64,000 bases of DNA from Massilia kyonggiensis (GTDB taxonomy: Bacteria; Pseudomonadota; Gammaproteobacteria; Burkholderiales; Burkholderiaceae_D): contig NZ_JANUGY010000004.1 of assembly GCF_024756235.1 (NCBI RefSeq), positions 1 through 64,000 of the forward strand. The letters run 5' to 3'. A program made the translations under genes and the position numbers. Every line of letters starts with the position of its first letter. Position 1 is the first letter of the stretch. Positions 17,811 to 25,789 of this stretch are shown one piece after another. The notes under the pieces are model-generated. The model was not told the DNA's origin, searched no databases, and saw nothing but the letters and a program-made list of their open reading frames with translations.

Positions 17811-19292
17811 ATGCAATATGTGTCCACCCGCGCGACGAGCGCGTCCGCAGCACGTAATCCCCAACAATTTTCCGACATCCTGCTGGGCGGCCTGGCGCCG
17901 GACGGCGGGCTGTATTTGCCGGAACAGTACCCGCAGGTAACCGGCGCCGAGCTCGACGCATGGCGCAAGCTGTCCTACGCGGAACTTGCGTACGAGATCC
18001 TGCGCAAGTTCGCGACCGACATTCCGGATGCCGACCTGAAAGCGCTGACCGCGAAGACGTACACCCCCGAGGTCTACAAGAACGCCCGCGCCGACGAGTC
18101 CGCCAGCCAGATCACGCCGCTGCGCGTGCTGGAACAGTCGCCGGAACGCACGCTGATCCTGCAAGGCCTGTCGAACGGCCCGACCCTGGCCTTCAAGGAC
18201 ATGGCGATGCAGTTGCTGGGCAACCTCTTCGAATACGCCCTGGCGAAGAACGGCGACGAGTTGAACATTTTCGGCGCCACGTCCGGCGACACGGGCAGCG
18301 CGGCCGAATACGCGATGCGCGGCAAGCGCGGCATCCGCGTGTTCATGCTGTCGCCGCACAAGAAGATGAGCGCGTTCCAGACCGCACAGATGTTCAGCCT
18401 GCAGGACCCGAACATCTACAACATCGCCGTCGAAGGCGTGTTCGACGATTGCCAGGACATGGTCAAGGCAGTGTCGAACGACCTCGAATTCAAGGTCCGC
18501 CACAAGATCGGTACCGTGAACTCGATCAACTGGGCGCGTGTCGTCGCGCAGGTCGTGTACTACTTCCGTGCCTACCTGAGCGCGACGACGTCGAACGACC
18601 AGAAAGTGTCGTTCACGGTCCCGTCGGGCAACTTCGGCAATATCTGCGCCGGTCACATCGCGCGCATGATGGGCCTGCCGATCGCGAAGCTGGTCGTCGC
18701 GACGAACGAGAACAACGTGCTGGACGAATTCTTCCGTACCGGTGTGTACCGCGTCCGTAAATCGTCCGAGACGTATCACACGTCGAGCCCGTCGATGGAC
18801 ATCTCGAAGGCGTCGAACTTCGAGCGCTTCGTGTACGACCTCGTCGGCCGCGACGCGGACCGCACGCATGCGCTGTTCCGCAAGGTCGACACGCACGGCG
18901 GCTTCGACCTGTCCGGCGCGCCGGGCAGCGACGGCGACGAATTCAAGCTCGTGGCCAACTACGGCTTCCAGTCGGGCTGCTCGACGCACGAAGACCGCCT
19001 CGCGACGATCCGCGACGTGTTCGACGACTACGGCATCACCATCGACACGCACACGGCCGACGGCATCAAGGTCGCCCGCGAGCACGTCGAGCCGGGCGTG
19101 CCGATGATCGTGCTGGAGACGGCGCTGGCCGCGAAGTTCAACGAGACGATCCTGGAAGCGCTGGGCACGGACGCGGCGCGTCCGGCCGGCTTCGAGGACA
19201 TCGAGTCGCTGCCGCAGCGCTTCGTCGTCATGCAGCCGAACGTCGCCGAGATGAAGCAGTTCATCGCCGCGCATACAGGGCTGGACAAGTGA
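17811..19292 (+). CDS. thrC: Threonine synthase
   Basis: This 493-residue PLP enzyme converts O-phosphohomoserine to threonine. The N-terminal part QQFSDILLGGLAPDGGLYLPEQYP is the family signature. The PLP Lys129 is in GPTLAFKDMA, and FGATSGDTGSAAEYA binds the cofactor phosphate. It is the long (class II, proteobacterial/fungal) form. It has its own strong promoter and overlaps moeA by 4 bases. Homoserine dehydrogenase and kinase genes, often nearby, are not in the window. Confidence 0.96.
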   Translation: MQYVSTRATSASAARNPQQFSDILLGGLAPDGGLYLPEQYPQVTGAELDAWRKLSYAELAYEILRKFATDIPDADLKALTAKTYTPEVYKNARADESASQITPLRVLEQSPERTLILQGLSNGPTLAFKDMAMQLLGNLFEYALAKNGDELNIFGATSGDTGSAAEYAMRGKRGIRVFMLSPHKKMSAFQTAQMFSLQDPNIYNIAVEGVFDDCQDMVKAVSNDLEFKVRHKIGTVNSINWARVVAQVVYYFRAYLSATTSNDQKVSFTVPSGNFGNICAGHIARMMGLPIAKLVVATNENNVLDEFFRTGVYRVRKSSETYHTSSPSMDISKASNFERFVYDLVGRDADRTHALFRKVDTHGGFDLSGAPGSDGDEFKLVANYGFQSGCSTHEDRLATIRDVFDDYGITIDTHTADGIKVAREHVEPGVPMIVLETALAAKFNETILEALGTDAARPAGFEDIESLPQRFVVMQPNVAEMKQFIAAHTGLDK

Positions 19293-20521
19293 ACCAGCCT
19301 GCACGCAAGCCCCTGATGCCGGTGCAGGAGGCGCTGGATTTCCTGCTGGCGGCGGCCCGTGCGGTCGACGGCGTCGAGGATGTCGACACGCTCGCCGCCA
19401 ACGGCCGCGTGCTCGCCGTGGACCAGGTGTCGGGCTTGGACGTGCCGTCCGCGGACAACACGCAGATGGACGGCTATGCCGTGCGTGCGGCCGACTGCGC
19501 GAGCGGATCGGCCACCCTGCGCATCGCCCAGCGTATCCCGGCCGGCACGGTCGGCGAGAAGCTGGAGCCGGGCACCGCCGCCCGTATTTTCACGGGTGCG
19601 CTGATTCCGGAAGGCGCCGATGCCGTCGTCATGCAGGAACAGTGCGAAGCAAACGGCGACCAGGTCACGATCAGGCACACGCCGCAGCCGGGCGAGTGGA
19701 TCCGCCGCGCGGGCGAAGACATCGTCGCCGGTTCCGTGATCATGCCGGCCGGTACGCGGCTGCGCAGCCAGGAGCTGGGGCTGGCCGCCTCCGTCGGCCT
19801 CGCGCGCCTGCCGGTGCGCCGGCGCGTGCGCGTGGCCGTGTTCTTCACGGGCGACGAGCTGGCGATGCCGGGCGAGCCGCTGGCGCCGGGTGCCATCTAC
19901 AACTCGAACCGTTTCACGTTGCGCGGGCTGCTGGAAAACCTCGGCTGCGAGATCAGCGACTACGGCATCGTGCCCGATTCGCTGCAGGCCACGCGCGACA
20001 CACTCCGCGCCGCCGCCGCGGAGCATGACCTGATCATCACGTCCGGCGGCGTCTCCGTCGGCGAGGAAGACCACATCAAGCCGGCCGTGGAAGCGGAAGG
20101 GCGCCTGAACATGTGGCAGATCGCCGTCAAGCCGGGCAAGCCGCTGGCGTTCGGCGAAGTTCGTCGTGACGAAGGCAGCGCGTTTTTCCTCGGCCTGCCG
20201 GGCAATCCGGTGTCGAGCTTCATCACTTTCCTGCTGTTCGTGCGGCCGTTCCTGCTGCGCCTGCAAGGCGTGACGGGCGTCGTGGCGCCGAAGGCGATCC
20301 CGCTGCGTGCGGATTTCGACTGGACGAAGCCGGACCGCCGCAACGAATTCCTGCGCGCCCGCATCAACGACGCCGGCGGGCTGGATTTATTCCCGAACCA
20401 GGGCTCCGGCGTGCTCACGTCGACCGTATGGGCCGACGGCCTGATCGACAATCCGCCGGGCCAGGCGATCGCGAAGGGCGACATCGTGCGCTTCATTCCG
20501 TTCGCGTCGCTGCAGTACTGA
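19289..20521 (+). CDS. moeA: Molybdopterin molybdenumtransferase
   Basis: This 410-residue protein inserts molybdate into adenylated molybdopterin in the last step of molybdenum cofactor synthesis. Marks are DVPSADNTQMDGYAVR (domain 1), FTGALIPEGADAVVMQE, then TSGGVSVGEEDHIK and LGLPGNPVSSF in the MogA-like domain. The GTG start lies inside the thrC stop (GTGA), giving translational coupling with threonine synthase. moaD follows 8 bases later, so two cofactor genes ride on the thrC transcript. Confidence 0.95.
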   Translation: MNQPARKPLMPVQEALDFLLAAARAVDGVEDVDTLAANGRVLAVDQVSGLDVPSADNTQMDGYAVRAADCASGSATLRIAQRIPAGTVGEKLEPGTAARIFTGALIPEGADAVVMQEQCEANGDQVTIRHTPQPGEWIRRAGEDIVAGSVIMPAGTRLRSQELGLAASVGLARLPVRRRVRVAVFFTGDELAMPGEPLAPGAIYNSNRFTLRGLLENLGCEISDYGIVPDSLQATRDTLRAAAAEHDLIITSGGVSVGEEDHIKPAVEAEGRLNMWQIAVKPGKPLAFGEVRRDEGSAFFLGLPGNPVSSFITFLLFVRPFLLRLQGVTGVVAPKAIPLRADFDWTKPDRRNEFLRARINDAGGLDLFPNQGSGVLTSTVWADGLIDNPPGQAIAKGDIVRFIPFASLQY

Positions 20522-20529
20522 GAGATGTT

Positions 20530-20787
20530 ATGAAGATCAATTTGCGATTCTTTGCCAGCGTGCGTGAAGCCGTCGGCAGCTCGGGCGAGTCGGTCGACCT
20601 GCCCGCCGATGTGGTCACCGTGGGCGCCGTCCGTGATTTCCTGATCGCGCGCGGCGGCGCGTGGGCCGACGCCCTGGCGCACGAGCGCGCGCTGCGCATG
20701 GCGTTCAATCACGTGATGTGCGAGCCGGGGACGCCGGTGCAGGAAGGCGGGGAAGTGGCATTCTTCCCGCCCGTCACCGGCGGCTGA
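20530..20787 (+). CDS. moaD: Molybdopterin synthase small subunit
   Basis: An 85-residue ubiquitin-fold sulfur carrier. The C-terminus VAFFPPVTGG ends in the obligatory Gly-Gly that is adenylated by MoeB and thiocarboxylated before sulfur transfer in MoaE. FFASVREAVG near the start is also typical. It is 8 bases after moeA. moaE is not next to it: a terminator and a convergent gene follow, so the large subunit must be encoded elsewhere. Confidence 0.93.
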   Translation: MKINLRFFASVREAVGSSGESVDLPADVVTVGAVRDFLIARGGAWADALAHERALRMAFNHVMCEPGTPVQEGGEVAFFPPVTGG

Positions 20788-20795
20788 GTTAGCGG

Positions 20796-20818
20796 AGACG
20801 ATCAGGCGATCGTCTTTT
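20796..20818 (+). terminator. Rho-independent terminator after moaD
   Basis: AGACGATC, loop AGGC, GATCGTCT, then a T run. The perfect 8-bp stem overlaps the last codons and stop of the convergent TRAP binding protein gene. Confidence 0.75.
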
Positions 20819-21821
20819 CGGCCAGCGCCAGCAGCTTCGCGCAATTGACGTTGCGCTCCCCGTAATCGCGCCACGCGGTGGCACGTGCGAGCTCCTGCCA
20901 TTTGCGCAGCGAGTCCTGGTTCAGGTCCACCGTGCGCCCGCCGGCACCCTGGAACAGGGCGGCCACGGCCGCGTCGTCCTGCTGGGCCGACTTGCGCGCG
21001 AACGCTTCCAGGTCGGCGCCCACGGACAGCAGCACGGCCTGCTGGTCCTTCGGCAGGCGCTCGAACGCGGCGCGCGACATCAGCAGCGGCTCCAGCATGA
21101 ACCAGTATGTGCCGCCGCGCGCGGTGGTCACGGACTTGCTCACTTCATCGAGGCGGAACGAGATCAGCGACGACGACGACGTCATGGCGGCGTCGAGCTG
21201 GCCCTTTTCCATCGCACTCTTGATGTCGTTCGACGGCATCGTGACGACCGTGGCGCCGGCCTCCTTCAGGATCATGTCCATTTCGGGCGAGCCGCCGCGC
21301 ACCTTCAGGCCGGCCGCGTCCTCCGGGTCGACGATCGGCTTGCCGCGCGACGCCATGCCGCCCGCCTGCCAGATCCAGCTCAGCATGATCAGGCCCTTCT
21401 CGGCCAGCACGCGGTTGAATTCCTTGCCGATCTCTTCGTTTTTCCAGGCATAGCCCTGTTCGTACGACGTGACGAGGCCCGGCATCAGGCCGATGTTCAC
21501 TTCGGGCAGGTCGGCGCCGGCGTACGACAGCGGCACCAGCGAGATGTCCAGCGCGCCCTTGGCCAGCGCAGGGATCTGTGCGTCGCTCTTCATCAGCGTG
21601 GAGCGCGGATAGATCGAGAATTTGACTTTTCCTTTGGTTCGCCGCTCTGTCTCGGCCGCGAACATGCGGCACAGGCGGTCGCGGAAATCACCTTCGGCGA
21701 CACTGCCGCCGGGGAATTGATGGGAAATCTTGAGGTTCGTGGGCTGGGCCCATGCAGCGTGCAACAAGAGCGGACTGGCCGCAATTCCAACCAGCATTGT
21801 CCTACGGGTGATAACCGACAT
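20802..21821 (-). CDS. TRAP transporter solute-binding protein (DctP family)
   Basis: A 339-residue periplasmic binding protein. It starts with a twin-Arg-containing leader (VITRRTMLVGIAASPLLLHAAWAQ), then LKISHQFPGGSVAEGDFRDRL and the DctP-family segment DAAGLKVRGGSPEMDMILKEAGA. Ligands of such proteins are usually carboxylates. The second ATG of the pair ATGTGTATG was chosen because GGAGG abuts the first one and lies 6 bases before the second. No DctQ or DctM membrane subunit is adjacent, so it is an orphan here. An inverted repeat overlaps its predicted promoter. Confidence 0.88.
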   Translation of the reverse strand: MSVITRRTMLVGIAASPLLLHAAWAQPTNLKISHQFPGGSVAEGDFRDRLCRMFAAETERRTKGKVKFSIYPRSTLMKSDAQIPALAKGALDISLVPLSYAGADLPEVNIGLMPGLVTSYEQGYAWKNEEIGKEFNRVLAEKGLIMLSWIWQAGGMASRGKPIVDPEDAAGLKVRGGSPEMDMILKEAGATVVTMPSNDIKSAMEKGQLDAAMTSSSSLISFRLDEVSKSVTTARGGTYWFMLEPLLMSRAAFERLPKDQQAVLLSVGADLEAFARKSAQQDDAAVAALFQGAGGRTVDLNQDSLRKWQELARATAWRDYGERNVNCAKLLALAEKTIA

Positions 21822-21920
21822 ACACATCCTCCAAGATGATATTACGGACTACCTTGCGAATCGTGGACGCCTCTTGACGACCGCCATGGGCGTACATCGT
21901 TCGAGCTTTTTACATTTTGT

Positions 21921-21956
21921 AGCCTATAAGAATAGGCTCAGCAGTTTGCTTGTCAA
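21921..21956 (-). promoter_or_regulatory. Promoter with overlapping inverted repeat for the TRAP binding protein
   Basis: On the minus strand TTGACA (21956-21951) and TATTCT (21934-21929) are 16 bases apart. AGCCTAT-AAGA-ATAGGCT (21921-21938), a perfect 7-bp-arm palindrome, covers the -10 box, as a repressor site would. Confidence 0.55.
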
Positions 21957-21992
21957 GAAAATATTGCATTGAAAAACCATGCGGCGCAGCAT

Positions 21993-22018
21993 AAAAACGG
22001 CCCGGGAATCCAGGCCGT
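21993..22018 (-). terminator. Rho-independent terminator after the M28 peptidase gene
   Basis: Read on the minus strand, ACGGCCTGG pairs with the CCGGGCCGT side and is followed by TTTTT. It lies about 80 bases past the peptidase stop. Confidence 0.65.
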
Positions 22019-22098
22019 CAAGGGGGCAGTATCGCGCCGCAGAGTCGAGGAGGTTTGCGCTGGATCTGGAGTGCGGCGTGCTGCGGCGCCGCGAAGAA

Positions 22099-23460
22099 TC
22101 AGCGTGCGGGGAGCGGATACGTGGCGGGGCTCACGTTGCCGTCCTTGTCGACGGCCTGCACGCCGAACAGCAGGTTGTCCTTGGACAGGTCGACGCGGTA
22201 CGTCGTCACGTTGCCGACGAACTTGGCTCCCTGCCATTGCGGCGCCGTCGTGTCGCGCCACACGATGCGGTAGCCGGCCAGGTCGGGCTCCGTGTTCGCC
22301 TTCCACACGAGGTCCGTGCCGTTGTCGAGGTTCGCCGTCTTCACCTTGACGTCCTGCGGCGCGGCCGGGGCCAGCGCGAGCGATGCCAGCGACGCGGCGT
22401 TCACGCGCGTGACCTGGGCGACGTACTCGGGATCGACGTACTCGACGAGATCGCCGATCTTCCTGCCGTTCTCCGTGCGCAGGTCCTGGTGCTGGTGGTT
22501 GAAGTCCTCGTGCGGTTCCGTGAAGCGCACGGCCGCGTAGCCGGCGTCGAGGAACGGGCTGTGGTCGCCGCCGCGCAGGTAGCGGTCGCGCCGGTAGATG
22601 ATGTTCACCTTGAAGTTCGGGACGTAGCGCTCGCCCGTCTCCTTGACGTGGCGGGCGAGCTGGCGCGTGATCGAGTCGTTCTCGCCGCCCGTCTGGAGGA
22701 GTGTCCGCAGCGCCGGCGTCGTCTCCTTCACGGGCGGGACGCCTTCCGCGAACAGGCGCACTTCCGCGTTATCCAGCTTGCCGTTCTCGTCGTGCGAGCT
22801 GCCGATAATGTCGTTATTCAGCATGCCCGCGATGTTCATGCCGGCCGCTTTCGCCTTCGCCGCGTAGTCGCCGGAGCCGTACAGGCCTTGCTCTTCCGCA
22901 GCGACGGTCATGAACACGAGCGATGCGTCGAACTTGTGGCGCGACATCACGCACGCCATCTCGATGACGGCGGCCGTGCCCGAGGCGTCGTCGTTCGCGC
23001 CCGGGGCGTCGGCCGTGTAATTCATCACGTCCGTCACGCGCGAATCGTAATGGCCGCTGACGACGTAGTAGCGGTCCTTCGACGCCGGCTGCGTGCCGGG
23101 CAGGGTGGCCACCACGTTGACGATCTCAGTCGGGCGCGTGATGCGGTTGGCGACGGGGTGGACGTGGCTCTGGAACTGCACGTCCAGCTTGCCGGCGCCG
23201 CAGCGTTCCAGCTCGGCCTTGATCCAGCGCCGCGCGGCGCCGATGCCGCGCGTGTTCGATTCCGTCTCGGACATCGTGTGGCGTGTGCCGAAGCTCACGA
23301 GTTTTTCGATGTAGGCGTGGATACGCTGCGGCGAGATCTCGCGCACGATGGCGTCGACGTCGGCCTGGCGCGCGGGCAGCGCGGCGTCCGTGAGCGGTGC
23401 GGCGTGGGCGCCGGCGCCGAGAAGCAGGATGGGGAGGATGGTCTTGTGAACGGGATGCAT
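22099..23460 (-). CDS. Secreted M28-family zinc aminopeptidase
   Basis: A 453-residue exopeptidase with a signal peptide (ILPILLLGAGAHA, residues 8-20). Zinc ligands and catalytic residues are visible: H137 in SGHYDS, D157 in GANDDASG, E189/E190 in AAEEQGLYG, D217 in NNDIIG, and a late His in PHEDFNHQHQD. The last 85 residues (PAAPQDVKVKTANLDNGTDLVW...) look like a fibronectin-III-type domain, common as a C-terminal module in secreted M28 enzymes. AAGGA lies 6 bases before the chosen start; upstream in-frame codons are rejected for lack of a ribosome site. It probably supplies amino acids from extracellular peptides. Confidence 0.9.
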   Translation of the reverse strand: MHPVHKTILPILLLGAGAHAAPLTDAALPARQADVDAIVREISPQRIHAYIEKLVSFGTRHTMSETESNTRGIGAARRWIKAELERCGAGKLDVQFQSHVHPVANRITRPTEIVNVVATLPGTQPASKDRYYVVSGHYDSRVTDVMNYTADAPGANDDASGTAAVIEMACVMSRHKFDASLVFMTVAAEEQGLYGSGDYAAKAKAAGMNIAGMLNNDIIGSSHDENGKLDNAEVRLFAEGVPPVKETTPALRTLLQTGGENDSITRQLARHVKETGERYVPNFKVNIIYRRDRYLRGGDHSPFLDAGYAAVRFTEPHEDFNHQHQDLRTENGRKIGDLVEYVDPEYVAQVTRVNAASLASLALAPAAPQDVKVKTANLDNGTDLVWKANTEPDLAGYRIVWRDTTAPQWQGAKFVGNVTTYRVDLSKDNLLFGVQAVDKDGNVSPATYPLPAR

Positions 23461-23570
23461 GGGAGTCCTTGGCCGGTTGGGCTTTTTGTAGGGTGGGCGA
23501 CGTGCGGATGCGCGGGCGTCGCCGCCATGCACTGTACCCGACGGCGGCAAAGGGGGAAATCTTTACACCG

Positions 23571-24038
23571 TCAGGTCTTGGACCAGCGCCGCAGGATGGC
23601 AAGGATGACGAGGGCGAACAGGGTGGACAGCAGGGCCGTCGCTTCGCGGCCCATGCCCGCCGCGACGCCGAGGGCGGCGGTCAGCCAGATGCTGGCCGCC
23701 GTCGTGAGGCCGCGCACGTCGTTGCGGTCCCGCTGCTTGAGGATCGCGCCGGCGCCGAGGAAGCCGATGCCGGCCGTGACGCCCTGCAGCACGCGCGACA
23801 GGTCTTCCATCTTCATGCCGGCCTGCAGCGGAATCAGCACGAACAACGCGGAGCCCAGCGATACGAGCATGTGCGTGCGCAGGCCCGCGGGCGCGCCGAC
23901 GGATTCGCGCTCCCAGCCCAGCACCCCGCCGAGCACCACCGCCACGAGCAGGCGCACGACGATGCGCACGATGCTTGCGCCGTCGCCGATGTCGGTGAAT
24001 TCCTCGCGTACCGTGCCCCAGACTTCTTCCAGCGTCAT
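23571..24038 (-). CDS. MgtC/SapB-family membrane protein
   Basis: A 155-residue integral membrane protein with about four helices. The core VLGGVLGWERESVGAPAG, RTHMLVSLGSALFVL and GVTAGIGFLGAGAILK is the MgtC/SapB signature. Family members are linked to Mg2+ limitation or ATP-synthase regulation in pathogens; in free-living bacteria the role is unclear. The C-terminal ACT-like domain of MgtC itself is missing, so it is the short SapB-like form. GGAGG precedes the start by 4 bases. It lies 63 bases after the alpha/beta hydrolase gene on the same strand. Confidence 0.85.
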   Translation of the reverse strand: MTLEEVWGTVREEFTDIGDGASIVRIVVRLLVAVVLGGVLGWERESVGAPAGLRTHMLVSLGSALFVLIPLQAGMKMEDLSRVLQGVTAGIGFLGAGAILKQRDRNDVRGLTTAASIWLTAALGVAAGMGREATALLSTLFALVILAILRRWSKT

Positions 24039-24101
24039 GCCGCCTCCCGAATGCCGATGACGGTCATGATGCCAGCCTGGGCCATACGGCGGCGCACGGC
24101 G

Positions 24102-25061
24102 TCACAGCGTGCCGAGGTACGTGCGGATCGCGGCGGTGACGGCCTGCGGCTGGTCGAACATCGCGAAATGGCGCGACGGAGCCACCGTCACCACCTGCAG
24201 CTTCGGCGTGCCTTCCATCAGCGCGCGGTAGTAATCGGCCTTGGCGGCGGGCGTGAGGCCCTGCTGGCTGCTGTCCAGGTCGAGGTAGGGCACGATGGCC
24301 AGCACCGGTGCCTGGATCGATTTCAGGCCGGGGCGCAGGTCCACGGTCACCACGTCGGCGGCCCAGGTGCCGACGGACGCCGGATCGCTGCGCGCGGTCA
24401 GCTGGGCCAGCGCATCGGCCTTCGCCATGTCCATCACGCCGATCGTGCGCATATAGCCTTGCTGCTGCTGCGCGAACCGCGCCGGCGGCTGGTTGCCCAC
24501 CTGGGCGCGCATCCGCTCGGCGAACTGGGCGCGCTGCGGCGGCGTCATGTCTTCCGCCCCGGGCATGACGGGCAGGCCGTCGATGCTGACGATGCCGCCG
24601 ACCGCGGACGGCCTGTCTTCGGCGACCGCGAGCGCGAGGATGCCGCCCAGGCTGTGCCCCACGATGACGGGCTTGTCGAGCCGGCGGCTCGCGATCAGTT
24701 CCTCGACGGCCGCGCGCGCCGCCGCGAACGGGGCCGGTCCGGCCGGCGGGCGGCCGTCGAAGCCCGGCAGCGTCAGCACGTAGACGGCGTGATCGGGGGC
24801 GAAGGCGCGGATCGTGTCCTGCCACACCCAGCTGCCGCTCGCGAGGCCCGGGATCAGGATCAGCGGGCGGCCGCTGTTTCTTGCCTTGCCGTGGCGCTCC
24901 ACAAGGACGCCGCCCACTTCGAAGCGCTCGGCCGGCGCGATGGTGGCGGCAAAGCGGTTGGTCTCCGGCGCGGCGTCGGCGGCGCGGCTGTGGTGGCCGG
25001 CGCTCATGCACAGCGTGACGACGATGGCGGCGAATACGGCTTTGTTGCGGAAGATGTTCAT
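24102..25061 (-). CDS. Alpha/beta-fold hydrolase, exported
   Basis: A 319-residue hydrolase with an N-terminal signal peptide (AVFAAIVVTLCMSAGHHSRA). The nucleophile elbow is GHSLGG (Ser137), the oxyanion motif is IPGLASGSW and the catalytic His is in SRHFAMFDQP near the end. The substrate cannot be told from sequence. Its ATG overlaps the stop of a small XRE regulator (ATGA), and the three genes at 24102-25659 form one overlapped operon controlled by the promoter-operator at 25673-25732. AGGAG lies 6 bases before the start. Confidence 0.85.
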   Translation of the reverse strand: MNIFRNKAVFAAIVVTLCMSAGHHSRAADAAPETNRFAATIAPAERFEVGGVLVERHGKARNSGRPLILIPGLASGSWVWQDTIRAFAPDHAVYVLTLPGFDGRPPAGPAPFAAARAAVEELIASRRLDKPVIVGHSLGGILALAVAEDRPSAVGGIVSIDGLPVMPGAEDMTPPQRAQFAERMRAQVGNQPPARFAQQQQGYMRTIGVMDMAKADALAQLTARSDPASVGTWAADVVTVDLRPGLKSIQAPVLAIVPYLDLDSSQQGLTPAAKADYYRALMEGTPKLQVVTVAPSRHFAMFDQPQAVTAAIRTYLGTL

Positions 25062-25261
25062 GCGTTCTCCTGGTTCGGGAAAAAGATGGTTTCGATCGGT
25101 TGTTCGAACAGTCTGGCCAGCGCGAAGGCCAGCGGCAGGCTCGGGTCGTAGCGGCCCGTCTCGATGGCGATGACGGTCTGGCGCGAGACGTCCAGCAGCT
25201 CGGCCAGGTGCGCCTGGCTCCAGCCGCGCGCCGCGCGCAGGTCGCGGATGGCGTTCTTCAT
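25058..25261 (-). CDS. Small XRE-family regulator (YozG type)
   Basis: A 67-residue protein that is essentially one helix-turn-helix domain: AIRDLRAARGWSQAHLAELLDVSRQTVIAIETGRYDPSL. The tail LARLFEQPIETIFFPNQEN is typical of YozG-like regulators encoded next to small membrane proteins. It overlaps the upstream membrane gene and the downstream hydrolase gene by 4 bases each. It most likely binds the TGTAAAG palindromes in front of the operon and represses it (inference). Confidence 0.88.
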   Translation of the reverse strand: MKNAIRDLRAARGWSQAHLAELLDVSRQTVIAIETGRYDPSLPLAFALARLFEQPIETIFFPNQENA

Positions 25262-25659
25262 GACTCGACGGCCCGGCGGGCGCGCAGCGCCAGGATGGCG
25301 CTCGCGACACCCCAGCTGATGCCCATGACCATCCACACGCTGAACATCGTGACCTTCGGGAAGCCCGCCGTTTCGAGGAACCCGTAGCTGAACGTGACGG
25401 CACCCGTGATCCCGAACGCGAGCGCCAGGGTTTCCAGGAGACGCATCCGTTGATACTCGTCGACGCGGGCGACGTGGCGCGCGATGGCGCGGATCATCAT
25501 GGCGAAGCCGATCATCGGCGCCAGCAGGACGGCGGTGCGCAGCGGCCCGTCGTCCAGCGGCCGGCCATAGCGGATCGACGCGAGCAGCAGCACGACATAC
25601 ACGGCGATGGCCGTCAACAATTCGCCGCGGTAGGCCCGCCCGACACGTTTCTCATGCAT
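25258..25659 (-). CDS. Small membrane protein, first gene of an XRE-regulated operon
   Basis: A 133-residue protein with four hydrophobic segments (about residues 15-35, 48-66, 82-102 and 105-125). No enzyme motif is visible. Membrane proteins of this size next to YozG-like regulators are common and uncharacterised. GGAGG lies 6 bases before the chosen ATG, which decides the start over an in-frame codon further upstream. Its stop overlaps the regulator start (ATGA). Confidence 0.7.
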   Translation of the reverse strand: MHEKRVGRAYRGELLTAIAVYVVLLLASIRYGRPLDDGPLRTAVLLAPMIGFAMMIRAIARHVARVDEYQRMRLLETLALAFGITGAVTFSYGFLETAGFPKVTMFSVWMVMGISWGVASAILALRARRAVES

Positions 25660-25672
25660 CGCACACCTCCTC

Positions 25673-25732
25673 ATGTAAAGTATGCTTTACATCGTAGGAC
25701 GGCTTCGGGGCGATGTCAAGCTTCCTTTACAT
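25673..25732 (-). promoter_or_regulatory. Promoter and operator of the membrane protein/XRE/hydrolase operon
   Basis: On the minus strand TTGACA (25719-25714) and TACGAT (25696-25691) are 17 bases apart, a good sigma-70 promoter. A perfect palindrome ATGTAAAG-N4-CTTTACAT (25673-25692) begins at the -10 box, and a third half-site CTTTACAT (25725-25732) lies upstream of the -35 box. Confidence 0.75.
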
Positions 25733-25789
25733 CCTTTTTTGGCGCCCGTTCGACTACAATGCTCGCCTCCGTTTTCTCGCGCGACCACC

